64,000 bases of DNA, from assembly GCA_018648645.1 (NCBI GenBank), contig JABGQS010000008.1, positions 1-64,000 on the forward strand, in the 5' to 3' direction. The position numbers were made by a program, and so were the translations under genes. Below are positions 25,766-34,436 of this stretch, in pieces. The stretch is from Clostridia bacterium. Its GTDB lineage: Bacteria > Bacillota > Clostridia > Christensenellales > SZUA-584. Each line of letters starts with the position of its first letter. The first letter of the stretch is position 1. A model generated the notes under the pieces. That model saw only the letters and a program-made list of their open reading frames with translations. It ran no database searches and was not told the origin of the DNA.

Positions 25766-26677
25766 ATGGAGTATAGGAAAATACCGAAGACGAGTATTGA
25801 GGTTTCGCCGATCTGCCTTGGGACGATGACGTTTGGCACGCCCGTCAGCGTGGACGATTCTGTGAATCTGACGCGATATGCGATGGAGCGGGGCATCAAC
25901 TTTATCGATACTGCGAATATGTATGAAGGCTATGCGCGGCATCTGGGGAGCGCGGGCGGTGTTGCCGAGGAGTGCATCGGCAAGGCTGTAGCGGGCAGAC
26001 GGGGCGAGGTTGTTATTGCGACAAAGGTGGGTGCCAGCGTGGGGGACACGCCGCTTGACCGCGGTTTGAAACGCGAGGCGATTGAGCACAACCTGACAAA
26101 GAGCTTGAAGCGGATGAACACCGATTATGTGGATATCTATTATGCGCATTTGTTCGACAAGCAAACGAGTGCGATTGAGCTTGCGAGCGCTATGAACGAC
26201 GAGATTGACAAAGGGCGGATAAGGCAATGGGCGATTAGCAACTATAGCGGAGCGCAGCTAATGGAGCTGTTGGATGTGTGCGACACCAACAGCTTGAAGC
26301 GACCTGTGATGTGTCAGCCTGCGTTGTCGCTTTTGAACCTTGATGCGCTGGGCGACATAATGTATGCGTGCCTGAGAGAGGAAATCGCGGTTGCGCCGTA
26401 TCGCATATTGCAAAGCGGGCTGCTGACGGGCAAGTATTTGAAGAGCCAGACTGCGCCAAAGGGCAGCAGAAAAGCGGAGCACCCGAGTTGGGTACCCGAC
26501 ATGAGCGCGGAGCAGGAAGCTAAGCTGGAGGCTGTGCGGAAATTTTGCGAGAAGGGCGATGTGCCGATGACAACACACGCGATACGCTTTGTGCTGGATC
26601 AGCCGAGCGTGGTAAGCGCGATTGTGGGTGTGAAAAGCAAAGCGCAGGTTGCCTTTGCGGTGGATTGCGTGGAGTAA
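25766..26677 (+). CDS. Aldo/keto reductase
   Basis: The 303-residue NAD(P)H oxidoreductase has the catalytic tetrad Asp in FIDTANMY, the following Tyr, Lys in VVIATKVG and His in YYAHLFD. It reduces aldehydes or ketoses and closes the AraC-DegT-UroD cluster, 23 bases after the UroD-like gene. AAGGAG lies before the ATG. A second aldo/keto reductase lies at 36397; the two are clearly different subfamilies (this one has an extended GYARHLGSAGGVAEE loop). Confidence 0.88.
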   Translation: MEYRKIPKTSIEVSPICLGTMTFGTPVSVDDSVNLTRYAMERGINFIDTANMYEGYARHLGSAGGVAEECIGKAVAGRRGEVVIATKVGASVGDTPLDRGLKREAIEHNLTKSLKRMNTDYVDIYYAHLFDKQTSAIELASAMNDEIDKGRIRQWAISNYSGAQLMELLDVCDTNSLKRPVMCQPALSLLNLDALGDIMYACLREEIAVAPYRILQSGLLTGKYLKSQTAPKGSRKAEHPSWVPDMSAEQEAKLEAVRKFCEKGDVPMTTHAIRFVLDQPSVVSAIVGVKSKAQVAFAVDCVE

Positions 26678-26757
26678 GCATATTGTATGGAGAGTATAAA
26701 AGAAGGGGCGGCGACTTTGGCTGCTCCTTTGTGTTGTGCACCGTTAACAATTTGTAG

Positions 26758-26763
26758 TATAAT
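26758..26763 (+). promoter_or_regulatory. Candidate -10 element for the DUF2164/ALDH transcript
   Basis: TATAAT lies 27 bases before the small gene, with a weak -35 (TTGTGC at 26734-26739, 18-base spacing). An imperfect hairpin at about 26703-26730 may terminate the preceding operon. Confidence 0.45.
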
Positions 26764-26790
26764 CAAAGCAATATGCAGGGGGGTTATTGC

Positions 26791-27015
26791 ATGAGTAATG
26801 TGAAGCTTAATAAAGAAGAGTATAATACGGCGCTGGATGAGGTAAGAAGATATTTTGTACAGGAGAGGGAAGAAGAGCTCGGCGAGCTGCAAGGCAAGCT
26901 GCTGCTGGACTTTATGCTGGAGAAAATTGGGCCGGCAATCTACAATCAGGCGATATCTGATATGCAGAAATTTTTAAGCGAGAGAATAGACGATATGTAC
27001 GAGTATATGCGTTGA
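26791..27015 (+). CDS. DUF2164 family small protein
   Basis: The 74-residue protein is charged and helical, with the DUF2164 core YFVQEREEELGELQGKLLLDFMLEKIGPAIYNQAI. The family's function is unknown; members are short cytosolic proteins. GGGGGG lies before the ATG at 26791, which I prefer to the ATG at 26773. The ALDH gene starts 41 bases downstream and could be cotranscribed. Confidence 0.8.
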   Translation: MSNVKLNKEEYNTALDEVRRYFVQEREEELGELQGKLLLDFMLEKIGPAIYNQAISDMQKFLSERIDDMYEYMR

Positions 27016-27056
27016 GTGTTTCAGCGTAGACTACAACTTTAGCGGAGAGGTATTTT

Positions 27057-28421
27057 ATGAGCAACATAGACAAGACGATGCAGCGGCAGCGGGAATTTTT
27101 CAAAACCGGGCAGACGAAGGACGTTGGTTTTCGGCTGGCGCAATTAAAAAAGCTGCGTATTGCGCTGCAACAGAACGAGGAGCACTTTTATACAGCGATG
27201 CGCGGCGATTTTGGCAAGTGCGAGTTCGAGGTGTACGCGACTGAATTGGCGCTCGTCATCAGCGGGATTAAGCAGTATGAGCGACGGCTGAAATGCTGGA
27301 GCCGAGACAGGACTGTGCCAAGATCCATGGCGTCGATTCATGCGAAAAGTACGATTCGCCTAGAGCCGTATGGTGTGATGTTGATAATCTCGCCGTGGAA
27401 CTATCCTGTGCTGCTGACGCTCTCGCCGTTGATTGGGGCGATGGCTGCGGGCAACACCGTTGTGATAAAGCCCTCGCGGTATGTGCCGAAAACTGCGGGG
27501 CTGATAAAGCGCATTATTGAGGAGAACTTTGACGAGCAGTATATCGCTGTGTTTGAGGGCGGACGGAACGTGAACGCAAGCATATTGGCGCAAAAGTATG
27601 ATTATATGTTTTTCTCGGGCGGGACAAAGGTCGGCAAGATTGTGATGCACGCGGCAGCGGAAAACCTGACACCCGTGACGCTGGAGCTGGGCGGGAAAAG
27701 CCCGTGTATTGTGGACGAAACGGCGAACATAAAAAAAGCGGCGAAAGCGATTTGCTGGGGCAAGTTTATGAACGCCGGGCAAACTTGCATTGCGCCCGAC
27801 TTCGTGATGGTGAAAGCGAGCCAAAAAGCGCAGTTGATTGAAGAGATGAAGAAGGTTGTGCGGAAGTTTTACGGTGACGACCCGCAGAAAAGCGATGATC
27901 TTGCGCGCATTATATCGGACAAGCATTTCGATAGATTGTGCGGTTTGATTGACCCGGGCAAGGTGGCTGTGGGCGGGCAGAGCGACGCGGCGACGTGCTA
28001 CATTGCACCGACTATTATGGACAATGTAAGTTTTGACGACGCAGTGATGGGCGAGGAGATATTCGGACCGCTGCTGCCGATAATCGAGTATACCGACGAA
28101 ACGGATATGATTGAGCTGCTGCAAAGCAGACCAACGCCGCTGGCGATGTATATATTCAGCGCAGACAAGCGCAAAATAAAACGATATCTAAAAGCGCTGC
28201 CTTCGGGCGACGCTGTTGTGAACGATACACTGATGCAGATTGTGAACCCGCACCTTCCGTTTGGCGGACAGGGCGAGTCGGGAATAGGGCACTATCACGG
28301 GCGACACAGCATCAATGCGTTTTCGCACCACAGGTCGGTAGTATATCGCAGCAGGCTGCTCGACATACCGAGATACGCGCCGTATGAAAGAATAATTGGG
28401 TTGATTAAAAAGCTTATGTAG
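27057..28421 (+). CDS. Aldehyde dehydrogenase, class 3 (NAD(P)-dependent)
   Basis: The 454-residue enzyme has ISPWNYPVLL, catalytic Glu210 in TLELGGKSP and nucleophile Cys244 in NAGQTCIAPD. The short length and lack of an N-terminal oligomer arm put it with ALDH3-type dehydrogenases that oxidise medium or long aldehydes to acids. It is not an acyl-CoA-forming type and carries no encapsulation peptide, so I do not link it to the microcompartment. Its last 8 bases overlap the end of a convergent lipoprotein gene. GGAGAGG precedes the ATG. Confidence 0.9.
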   Translation: MSNIDKTMQRQREFFKTGQTKDVGFRLAQLKKLRIALQQNEEHFYTAMRGDFGKCEFEVYATELALVISGIKQYERRLKCWSRDRTVPRSMASIHAKSTIRLEPYGVMLIISPWNYPVLLTLSPLIGAMAAGNTVVIKPSRYVPKTAGLIKRIIEENFDEQYIAVFEGGRNVNASILAQKYDYMFFSGGTKVGKIVMHAAAENLTPVTLELGGKSPCIVDETANIKKAAKAICWGKFMNAGQTCIAPDFVMVKASQKAQLIEEMKKVVRKFYGDDPQKSDDLARIISDKHFDRLCGLIDPGKVAVGGQSDAATCYIAPTIMDNVSFDDAVMGEEIFGPLLPIIEYTDETDMIELLQSRPTPLAMYIFSADKRKIKRYLKALPSGDAVVNDTLMQIVNPHLPFGGQGESGIGHYHGRHSINAFSHHRSVVYRSRLLDIPRYAPYERIIGLIKKLM

Positions 28422-28767
28422 CGGGGTAGCAAACGCTGCAAGGGGTAAGCCCCTGCTGCTGCGCCTGATCGAGCGATATGGGTATTTTGGATTTGGATAG
28501 GTGGGAGCATCCGTCGATGTGATACTTTTTGCCCGTTTTGGTGGAGTACACGATGTCTTCGTCTGCGTATGGTTGGTCTTCGGGCGATAATGCGCCGCCG
28601 CGAGAGATTGTGCCGGTATCGGCATCTGACTCGACCAAGCTTGACTCGACAGATTCGGGTTCGGCAGAGCTGCGCACGACAAGACCTCCGTTGCGCACGA
28701 TGTCTGGTGTGCATGCTGCGAGGAGAAGCAGGATGATTATTGGTAAGATAACGAGTAACTTTTTCAT
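28414..28767 (-). CDS. Small lipoprotein with Ada-like CxxC metal-binding tail
   Basis: The 117-residue protein has a signal peptide with lipobox LLLAAC, then a Ser/Glu-rich spacer. The C-terminus is a YHIDGCSHLSKSKIPISL...GLTPCSVC motif. This Cys-(x)n-CxxC element resembles the zinc-binding part of Ada and occurs at the ends of many surface proteins and nucleases. Function unknown. The start at 28767 is chosen because the lipoprotein signal begins there. It overlaps the ALDH gene tail to tail by 8 bases. Confidence 0.75.
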   Translation of the reverse strand: MKKLLVILPIIILLLLAACTPDIVRNGGLVVRSSAEPESVESSLVESDADTGTISRGGALSPEDQPYADEDIVYSTKTGKKYHIDGCSHLSKSKIPISLDQAQQQGLTPCSVCYPAT

Positions 28768-28893
28768 AGCAACCACCAAAATAAAATGATACATAGATTA
28801 TAAAGGGGAAACGCAGATAAATGCAAATCGGTGTGGCATGGCGCGCTTTACTACTGTATAATACAAGACGATAAAACTTATCGGAGGACGAGT

Positions 28894-29859
28894 ATGAAGA
28901 TTGTTGTGCTGGACAGAGGGGCGCTTGGGTTCGACGGCGTTTCGTGGGAGCCGCTGGAGGCGCTTGGAGAGCTGGTTCGATATAAGAAGACTAGCGAGGA
29001 GCAGGTGGTGGAGCGGATTGGTGATGCGCGGTTTGTTTTGGTGAACGGAACGTGGCTGACGAGGCAGGCGATTATGGCGGCGCCGAACTTGGAGTGGATA
29101 GGCGTGACATCGACGGGGTATAACCGTGTTGATGTGAAGGCGGCTAGCGAGCGGCGGATACCCGTGTGCAACTCGCCGAATTTTTCGTCTAACAGCGTTG
29201 CAGAGCTGGCGTTTGCGCTGCTGCTGGAGCTGGTTCGCGGCGCAGGGGAGATATCGCGCAAGGTTAAGAGCGGCGGTCGCAAGAAGGGCGAGCGGATCCT
29301 CGAGAACAGGATATGTTTGCAGGAGCTGTTTGGCAAGACGGTCGGGATAGTTGGCTACGGCGCGATTGGCAGGAGGAGCGCGGCGATTGCGCGCGGGTTT
29401 GGCATGAACTTGATTGTGAATGACGACTACATTGACCAAAGTGTGTTTGCGGATACGCGGTTCGTGCCGCTTGATGAACTGTTTAAGCAATCGGACGTGA
29501 TTATGCTGCATTGTCCGCTTAACCAAGACAATGAGCACATGATTGACGCGGACGCGATTGTGCAAATGAAGGACGGCGTTGTGATTATAAATGCGGCGCG
29601 GGGCGGCTTGATAGATGAGGCGGCGCTGGCGAATGCGCTGGCCAGCGGCAAAGTGGGCGGTGCGGGCATTGACAGCGTGGAGGTTGAGCCGATAGAGCCG
29701 GATAATCCGCTGATGGGTGCGAAAAACATTGTGCTTACGCCGCACATCGGGTGGTCTAGCAGAGAATCGAATGAGCGCTTGATGGAAGTGGTGGCGGAGA
29801 CTTTGAGGTCGCACTTGAACGGGAAAACGATAAACGCGGTGAACATGCCGTTTAAATAA
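28894..29859 (+). CDS. D-isomer-specific 2-hydroxyacid dehydrogenase
   Basis: The 321-residue NAD enzyme has a Rossmann motif VGIVGYGAIGRRSA, catalytic Arg in INAARGG, Glu in the EPIEPDNP region and His in LTPHIGW. This is the glycerate/hydroxypyruvate reductase layout. GGAGG precedes the ATG at 28894, and TATAAT (28857-28862) with a weak -35 lies upstream. A HAD phosphatase gene follows after 12 bases. Glycerate or a related hydroxyacid is the probable substrate. Confidence 0.88.
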   Translation: MKIVVLDRGALGFDGVSWEPLEALGELVRYKKTSEEQVVERIGDARFVLVNGTWLTRQAIMAAPNLEWIGVTSTGYNRVDVKAASERRIPVCNSPNFSSNSVAELAFALLLELVRGAGEISRKVKSGGRKKGERILENRICLQELFGKTVGIVGYGAIGRRSAAIARGFGMNLIVNDDYIDQSVFADTRFVPLDELFKQSDVIMLHCPLNQDNEHMIDADAIVQMKDGVVIINAARGGLIDEAALANALASGKVGGAGIDSVEVEPIEPDNPLMGAKNIVLTPHIGWSSRESNERLMEVVAETLRSHLNGKTINAVNMPFK

Positions 29860-29871
29860 AACAGAGGGAGA

Positions 29872-30543
29872 ATGAAGTTGCTTGAAGCGGTAATATTTGA
29901 TATGGACGGCGTGCTGATTGACAGCGAGAAGGAGTACAGACGAGTGGAGCTTAACTTGGCTAAGGAACTCGGCATTCCGTTTACGGCGCAGGAGCAGAGC
30001 GGATATGTAGGCATCCATCAGCAGGTGATGTGGGAAGAGGTGCTGGCGAAACACGGTATGGATTTGGATGCGGACGAGATTACGCAGACCGAAGAAGACA
30101 GGATGTTTGAGTACTATGCGCACGGGGAGCTGGACGCTATTGCACCGAGTGTGAAGCTGGTAAAGCAGCTGTTTGACAACGGTATCAAATGCGGCGTGGC
30201 GACATCGAGCATAGAGATAAATGCAGATGCTGTGCTTAAGCGACTGGGTATTGACAAGAAGTTGTCGGCTTTGGTGTGCAGTTGCATGGTGGAGAACTGT
30301 AAGCCTGCGCCCGATATATATAGCAAGTGCGTGGCGGATTTGGGCGTGAATGCGGGAGGATGCGTGGCGATTGAGGACTCGAAAAACGGCTGTATATCGG
30401 CGAAAAGCGCGGGCCTGAAGGTCATCGGGTACGCGAATCCGACATCGGGGAATCAGGATTTGAGTGCGGCGGATGTGGTTGTGGATGACATGAGCGAGGT
30501 TACAACAGCGCTGCTGAGAAGCATGTTTGAGCAAAGGGATTAG
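29872..30543 (+). CDS. HAD superfamily phosphatase (beta-phosphoglucomutase-like)
   Basis: The 223-residue protein has motif I FDMDGVLIDSE with both catalytic Asp residues, motif II ATSS, Lys in CKPAPDIY (motif III) and motif IV AIEDSKNG. The small helical cap places it with beta-phosphoglucomutase-like sugar phosphatases. It is 12 bases downstream of the hydroxyacid dehydrogenase, so the pair may process a phosphorylated sugar acid. The exact substrate is unknown. Confidence 0.87.
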   Translation: MKLLEAVIFDMDGVLIDSEKEYRRVELNLAKELGIPFTAQEQSGYVGIHQQVMWEEVLAKHGMDLDADEITQTEEDRMFEYYAHGELDAIAPSVKLVKQLFDNGIKCGVATSSIEINADAVLKRLGIDKKLSALVCSCMVENCKPAPDIYSKCVADLGVNAGGCVAIEDSKNGCISAKSAGLKVIGYANPTSGNQDLSAADVVVDDMSEVTTALLRSMFEQRD

Positions 30544-30592
30544 GGCTCAAAAGCTGGCGGAGTTGTTCACAAAATATTAATTAAAAATATCG

Positions 30593-30621
30593 TTGACAAG
30601 TAAAGTTAGCTGTGGTAAACT
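30593..30621 (+). promoter_or_regulatory. Promoter of feoAB
   Basis: TTGACA (30593-30598) and TAAACT (30616-30621) have 17-base spacing. The AT-rich stretch just upstream could hold an iron regulator site, but no clear dyad is visible. Confidence 0.65.
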
Positions 30622-30655
30622 CGGGATTAGATAAGCAAGGTTGGGAGGAAGACGT

Positions 30656-30868
30656 ATGTCATTATCTAATGGAGAACTAAGAGAAAGCTATTTGATCAAG
30701 GCGATAGAAAGCATCGACCAGGAAATGACCGACTTTTTGTTTTCGCTGGGGTTTTACTCAGGACAAAAGGTGACGATTATCAGCAAGCTGGCGAGTAACT
30801 ATATCATCAACGTGAGGGACGCGCGGTATAGCATAGATAAAGAGCTGGCGCAGGCGATACTGGTCTAG
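30656..30868 (+). CDS. feoA: Ferrous iron transport protein A
   Basis: The 70-residue SH3-like protein has the FeoA pattern LGFYSGQKVTIISK...INVRDARYSIDKELAQAI. It assists the FeoB channel at the cytoplasmic face. GGGAGG lies 7 bases before the ATG at 30656. feoB follows after 75 bases on the same transcript. Confidence 0.9.
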   Translation: MSLSNGELRESYLIKAIESIDQEMTDFLFSLGFYSGQKVTIISKLASNYIINVRDARYSIDKELAQAILV

Positions 30869-30943
30869 CGGACATAGAATATGAGAAGGGCACTTTTTTT
30901 TGGCACAGAAGTTAGCCGAGACTAACAATTTGGAGGATGATGC

Positions 30944-32935
30944 ATGCGAATTGCACTGACCGGCAACCCGAACAGCGGAAAAACGACTTTGTTTAACGCC
31001 ATTACGGGAAAAATTGAACACGTTGGCAACTGGGCGGGCGTGACGGTGGAGATGAAAGAGGGTAAGGTGAAGCCGAGCCTGAATAAGAGCGGGCTGCAGA
31101 TGAGCGTTGTCGATCTGCCGGGCGCTTATTCGATTTCGCCGTATACCAAGGAAGAGTCGGTCACGCGAGACTACATTACAAATGAGCGACCTGATGTGAT
31201 TGTCAATATCGTGGATTCCACCAACCTAAGCCGAAGCATATTTTTTACTACACAGCTATTGGAGCTGAATATCCCGGTTGTGATTGCGCTGAACAAGAGC
31301 GATTTGTCCACAAAGAAGAAAACAATGATTGATACGGAGCTGCTTAGCAGGCTGCTGCAATGTCCGGTGGTGTCTACAATATCGACTGTTTCATCCAAGA
31401 ACGGATTGGAAAAACTGGTCAGCGAGGCTGCGAGGGTTAGCCAAACAAAAGACCAAGAGCCGCCGAAAATAAACTTTAGCGGCACTAAAGGCAAAAAAGC
31501 GGATGTCAGACGGTTCGAGTTTGTAAACGAAATTGTACAGATGGTTGAGAAAAGGGAAATAGACTCTGCCAAGCAAACGCGGCAGGACAAGGCTGATCGA
31601 ATTATCGCAAGCCCGTGGTTTGGGATTCCGATATTCATCGGGGTCATTTTCGTTGTGTTTTCGATATCGCAAGCGTGGGTTGGCCCATGGCTCGCAGGTA
31701 TACTCGGCGGCTGGATTGATGCTTTTTACGGCTGGGTGCAGGGATTAATGGGAAGCGGAGTGAACCCTGTTGTCAGCGCGCTGCTACTGGACGGAATTAT
31801 CGGCGGCGTGGGTGCTGTAATCGGGTTTTTGCCGCTGATTATGCTGTTGTTCTTTAGCTTGGCACTGCTGGAGGACTGCGGATATATGGCGCGCGTTGCG
31901 GTAATAATGGACAGGTATTTCAAAAAAATCGGGTTGTCGGGACGCTCGATTATACCAATGGTTATTGGCACGGGATGCGCTGTGCCGGGCATTATGGCGA
32001 GCAGAACGATTAAGGACGAGCGTCAACGGCGCACGACTGCGATGTTGACACCGTTTATGCCGTGCGGAGCGAAACTGCCCATCATTGCGCTGTTTGCCGG
32101 TATATTTTTCGGGGGGCAGGGCTGGATTGGCACATCGATGTATTTCCTCGGTATCGTCATTATTGCGCTTGGCGGATTGATGATACGCAAAATGAACGGC
32201 GATAAAAGCAAGTCGCACTTTATCATCGAGCTGCCCGAATACAGAATCCCGAGCGTTAAGCGGGCGCTGTTGTCTGTGATGAACAGAAGCAAAGCGTTTA
32301 TCATCAAGGCGGGAACGATAATACTGATATGCAATGCGTTGGTACAGCTGTTGCAGTCATTCAACTGGCAGTTCCAAGTGGTTGCGGCTTCGGCACCGGA
32401 GGCGAGCATATTGGCGAGCATCGCGACACCGCTGGCTGTGGTTTTCATACCGCTTGGGTTTGGGTTGTGGCAGTTTGCAGCAGCGGCGGTGACAGGGTTT
32501 ATCGCGAAGGAAAACGTTGTCGGTACGCTGGCTGTGTGCTTCGCGATAACAAACTTCATTAACGTGGAGGAGCTGTCGCTGGCAGGCGGAGCAGCCGGGG
32601 ATGTGAGCGTCGTGTTTGGAATCGGTGCAGTTGCCGCGTTGTCGTATTTAGTGTTTAACCTGTTCACACCGCCGTGTTTCGCAGCTATTGGCGCGATGCG
32701 CAGCGAAATCGGATCACGCAAGTGGTTCTTCGGCGCGATTGGGTTTCAGCTTGGCATGGGGTATACGCTTGCGTTTCTCGTGTATCAAATTGGAACGCTT
32801 GCGACAACGGGAGAGCTTGGCGGCGGATTTGTCGGCGGCTTGATAGCAGTTGTGTGTATCGTTGGTATCGTCTCTTATTTGATGATACGTGGCGGCAGAA
32901 AGACTGTAGCAAAGCCTGCAAAGCTGTCGATATGA
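30944..32935 (+). CDS. feoB: Ferrous iron transporter B
   Basis: The 663-residue inner-membrane protein has an N-terminal G domain (GNPNSGKTTLFN, DLPGAYSIS, NKSD) and then about eight to nine membrane helices with Gate motifs (GTGCAVPGIMASRTI). It imports Fe(II) under anaerobic conditions, which fits an organism with many iron-sulfur enzymes in this window. GGAGG precedes the ATG. Length is typical. Confidence 0.95.
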   Translation: MRIALTGNPNSGKTTLFNAITGKIEHVGNWAGVTVEMKEGKVKPSLNKSGLQMSVVDLPGAYSISPYTKEESVTRDYITNERPDVIVNIVDSTNLSRSIFFTTQLLELNIPVVIALNKSDLSTKKKTMIDTELLSRLLQCPVVSTISTVSSKNGLEKLVSEAARVSQTKDQEPPKINFSGTKGKKADVRRFEFVNEIVQMVEKREIDSAKQTRQDKADRIIASPWFGIPIFIGVIFVVFSISQAWVGPWLAGILGGWIDAFYGWVQGLMGSGVNPVVSALLLDGIIGGVGAVIGFLPLIMLLFFSLALLEDCGYMARVAVIMDRYFKKIGLSGRSIIPMVIGTGCAVPGIMASRTIKDERQRRTTAMLTPFMPCGAKLPIIALFAGIFFGGQGWIGTSMYFLGIVIIALGGLMIRKMNGDKSKSHFIIELPEYRIPSVKRALLSVMNRSKAFIIKAGTIILICNALVQLLQSFNWQFQVVAASAPEASILASIATPLAVVFIPLGFGLWQFAAAAVTGFIAKENVVGTLAVCFAITNFINVEELSLAGGAAGDVSVVFGIGAVAALSYLVFNLFTPPCFAAIGAMRSEIGSRKWFFGAIGFQLGMGYTLAFLVYQIGTLATTGELGGGFVGGLIAVVCIVGIVSYLMIRGGRKTVAKPAKLSI

Positions 32936-32966
32936 GCGCAGGCAGGAAAGCAAACAGAGGTGAGAT

Positions 32967-33110
32967 ATGAGTTATATAGATTTTATTGTGATTGGTGTGA
33001 TTGCAGCTGTGGTTGCGCTCGCGATAATAAAGATGGTGAGAAACAAGCGCAGGGGCATTAAGTGCAGCGGATGCGAAGGGTGCACTAAGGACTGCACGGA
33101 ACGAAAATAG
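32967..33110 (+). CDS. FeoB-associated Cys-rich membrane protein
   Basis: The 47-residue protein starts with one membrane helix (FIVIGVIAAVVALAIIKMV) and ends in a basic, Cys-rich tail with four Cys (KCSGCEGCTKDC). This is the small partner that follows feoB in many Firmicutes. Its role is unproven; metal handling at the Feo pore is a reasonable guess. AGGTGAG precedes the ATG. It is 31 bases after feoB. Confidence 0.85.
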   Translation: MSYIDFIVIGVIAAVVALAIIKMVRNKRRGIKCSGCEGCTKDCTERK

Positions 33111-33130
33111 ATAAGAAGCTTATTATAAAG

Positions 33131-33178
33131 TCGCGAAGACAGGTTTTCAAGCAATATTGAAACTATCAGCGGCTTTTT
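33131..33178 (+). terminator. Terminator of the feo operon
   Basis: AGTCGC / GCGGCT outer stem plus an inner TTTCAA / TTGAAA stem is followed by a seven-T run. Confidence 0.65.
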
Positions 33179-33183
33179 TTATA

Positions 33184-33212
33184 TTGAATGATTATAGCGT
33201 CTGCGATATGAT
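33184..33212 (+). promoter_or_regulatory. Promoter of the Gfo/Idh/MocA gene
   Basis: TTGAAT (33184-33189) and TATGAT (33207-33212) have 17-base spacing. Confidence 0.6.
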
Positions 33213-33253
33213 GTAGGTGACACAATACAACACACAATGCGAAAGGAAAAACA

Positions 33254-34363
33254 ATGGATAAAGTTAGGGTTGCAATAGTGGGTCTTGGGTTTGGCGCGGA
33301 GTTTATACCCATATTTCAAAAGTACAATAAAACAGAGTGTGTCGCGGTTTGCCGCAGAGACGAGAGTAAGCTGAATGAGTGCGCGGATTTGTTTGGCATA
33401 GAGAAGCGGTATACGGACTTTGACGCGATGCTGGAGGACGACGAGATTGATGCGGTGCACATCAACTCTGACTTGAAAAGCCACGCAAGCATGACCATCG
33501 CGGCACTTAAAGCAGAAAAACACGTTGCGTCTACCGTGACTATGGGGATGAGCGCTGCGGAGTGCGAGGAAATCGTCGACTTGGAGGAGCAGACCGGTAA
33601 GGTTTATATGATGATGGAGACGGCTGTGTATACGCGGGAGTATCTGTATTTCAAGAAGCTGTATGATGACGGAGAGATCGGCAGATTGCAGTTCGTACGC
33701 GGCGCGCATCAGCAGAATATGTCGCTTCCGGGATGGCCCGATTATTGGTATGGGCTGCCGCCGATGTATTATCCGACGCACGCGGTTTCGCCGCTGAGTG
33801 ACATACTCGGTAAACCGGTGCAGACGGTGCGGTGTTTGGGGTCAGGTCGGATAAACGAGGAGTACATAAAAAAATATAACTCGCCGTTCGCGGTGGAGAG
33901 CGCGCTGTTGACGTTTAAGGACAGCGATGTGGCGGGAGAAATATCTCGCTCGCTGTTTGATACGATTCGCCAGTACAAAGAGAGCTTTGATTTTTACGGC
34001 ACGAAGAAGTCGTTTGAGTGGGAGCAGTGCGCGGGTGAGAACCCTGTTATACATTCGGGGTTTGAGGACGCGGAGCGCGCGGCTGTGCCGGACAGCGATT
34101 ATATGCTGCCAGCCGAGATTGCGCCGTTTTCGCTGGAGAACCAGATTGTGGACGAGGAGCATGTTTCGTTTGTGCAGGGCAGCGGGCACGGCGGGTCGCA
34201 TCCGCATATGGTGCACGAGTTTATCAGTGCGATATTGGAAAATAGGAAAGCACATGTGAGCGCAAAGGTTGCAGCAAACTGGACTTTGGCAGGAATCATT
34301 GCACACGAGTCGGCAATGCGCGGCGGCGAGGCGATGGGGATGCCGCAGTTTACGCAGTATTAG
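33254..34363 (+). CDS. Gfo/Idh/MocA family sugar dehydrogenase
   Basis: The 369-residue oxidoreductase has an N-terminal NAD(P) Rossmann fold (VAIVGLGFGAEFIPIFQ) with the acidic and basic residues usual in the family. The EKHVAST position replaces the common EKP motif (no Pro). The C-terminal substrate domain includes the His of YPTHAVSPL. It probably oxidises a sugar or cyclitol. The xylose-isomerase-like protein downstream makes the common two-gene sugar catabolic pairing, but each has its own promoter. Confidence 0.85.
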   Translation: MDKVRVAIVGLGFGAEFIPIFQKYNKTECVAVCRRDESKLNECADLFGIEKRYTDFDAMLEDDEIDAVHINSDLKSHASMTIAALKAEKHVASTVTMGMSAAECEEIVDLEEQTGKVYMMMETAVYTREYLYFKKLYDDGEIGRLQFVRGAHQQNMSLPGWPDYWYGLPPMYYPTHAVSPLSDILGKPVQTVRCLGSGRINEEYIKKYNSPFAVESALLTFKDSDVAGEISRSLFDTIRQYKESFDFYGTKKSFEWEQCAGENPVIHSGFEDAERAAVPDSDYMLPAEIAPFSLENQIVDEEHVSFVQGSGHGGSHPHMVHEFISAILENRKAHVSAKVAANWTLAGIIAHESAMRGGEAMGMPQFTQY

Positions 34364-34366
34364 TGA

Positions 34367-34395
34367 TTGCATGCTAAGATTATTGACGCTATAAT
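34367..34395 (+). promoter_or_regulatory. Promoter of the xylose-isomerase-like gene
   Basis: TTGCAT (34367-34372) and TATAAT (34390-34395) have 17-base spacing. The same -35/-10 pair occurs at the microcompartment promoter (37592-37620). Confidence 0.7.
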
Positions 34396-34436
34396 ATATG
34401 TGATGAGTTTCGATTATTAAACAGGAGGAAATTATT

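Noticed and set aside
27057-28421. ALDH considered as the missing BMC aldehyde dehydrogenase
   Set aside because: It is an ALDH3-type acid-forming enzyme, 9 kb away, behind other promoters and without an encapsulation peptide.
28798-30534. Very long open frame opposite the hydroxyacid dehydrogenase and HAD genes
   Set aside because: It has no recognisable domain, is Arg/His-rich as antisense frames are, and lies over two convincing enzyme genes.
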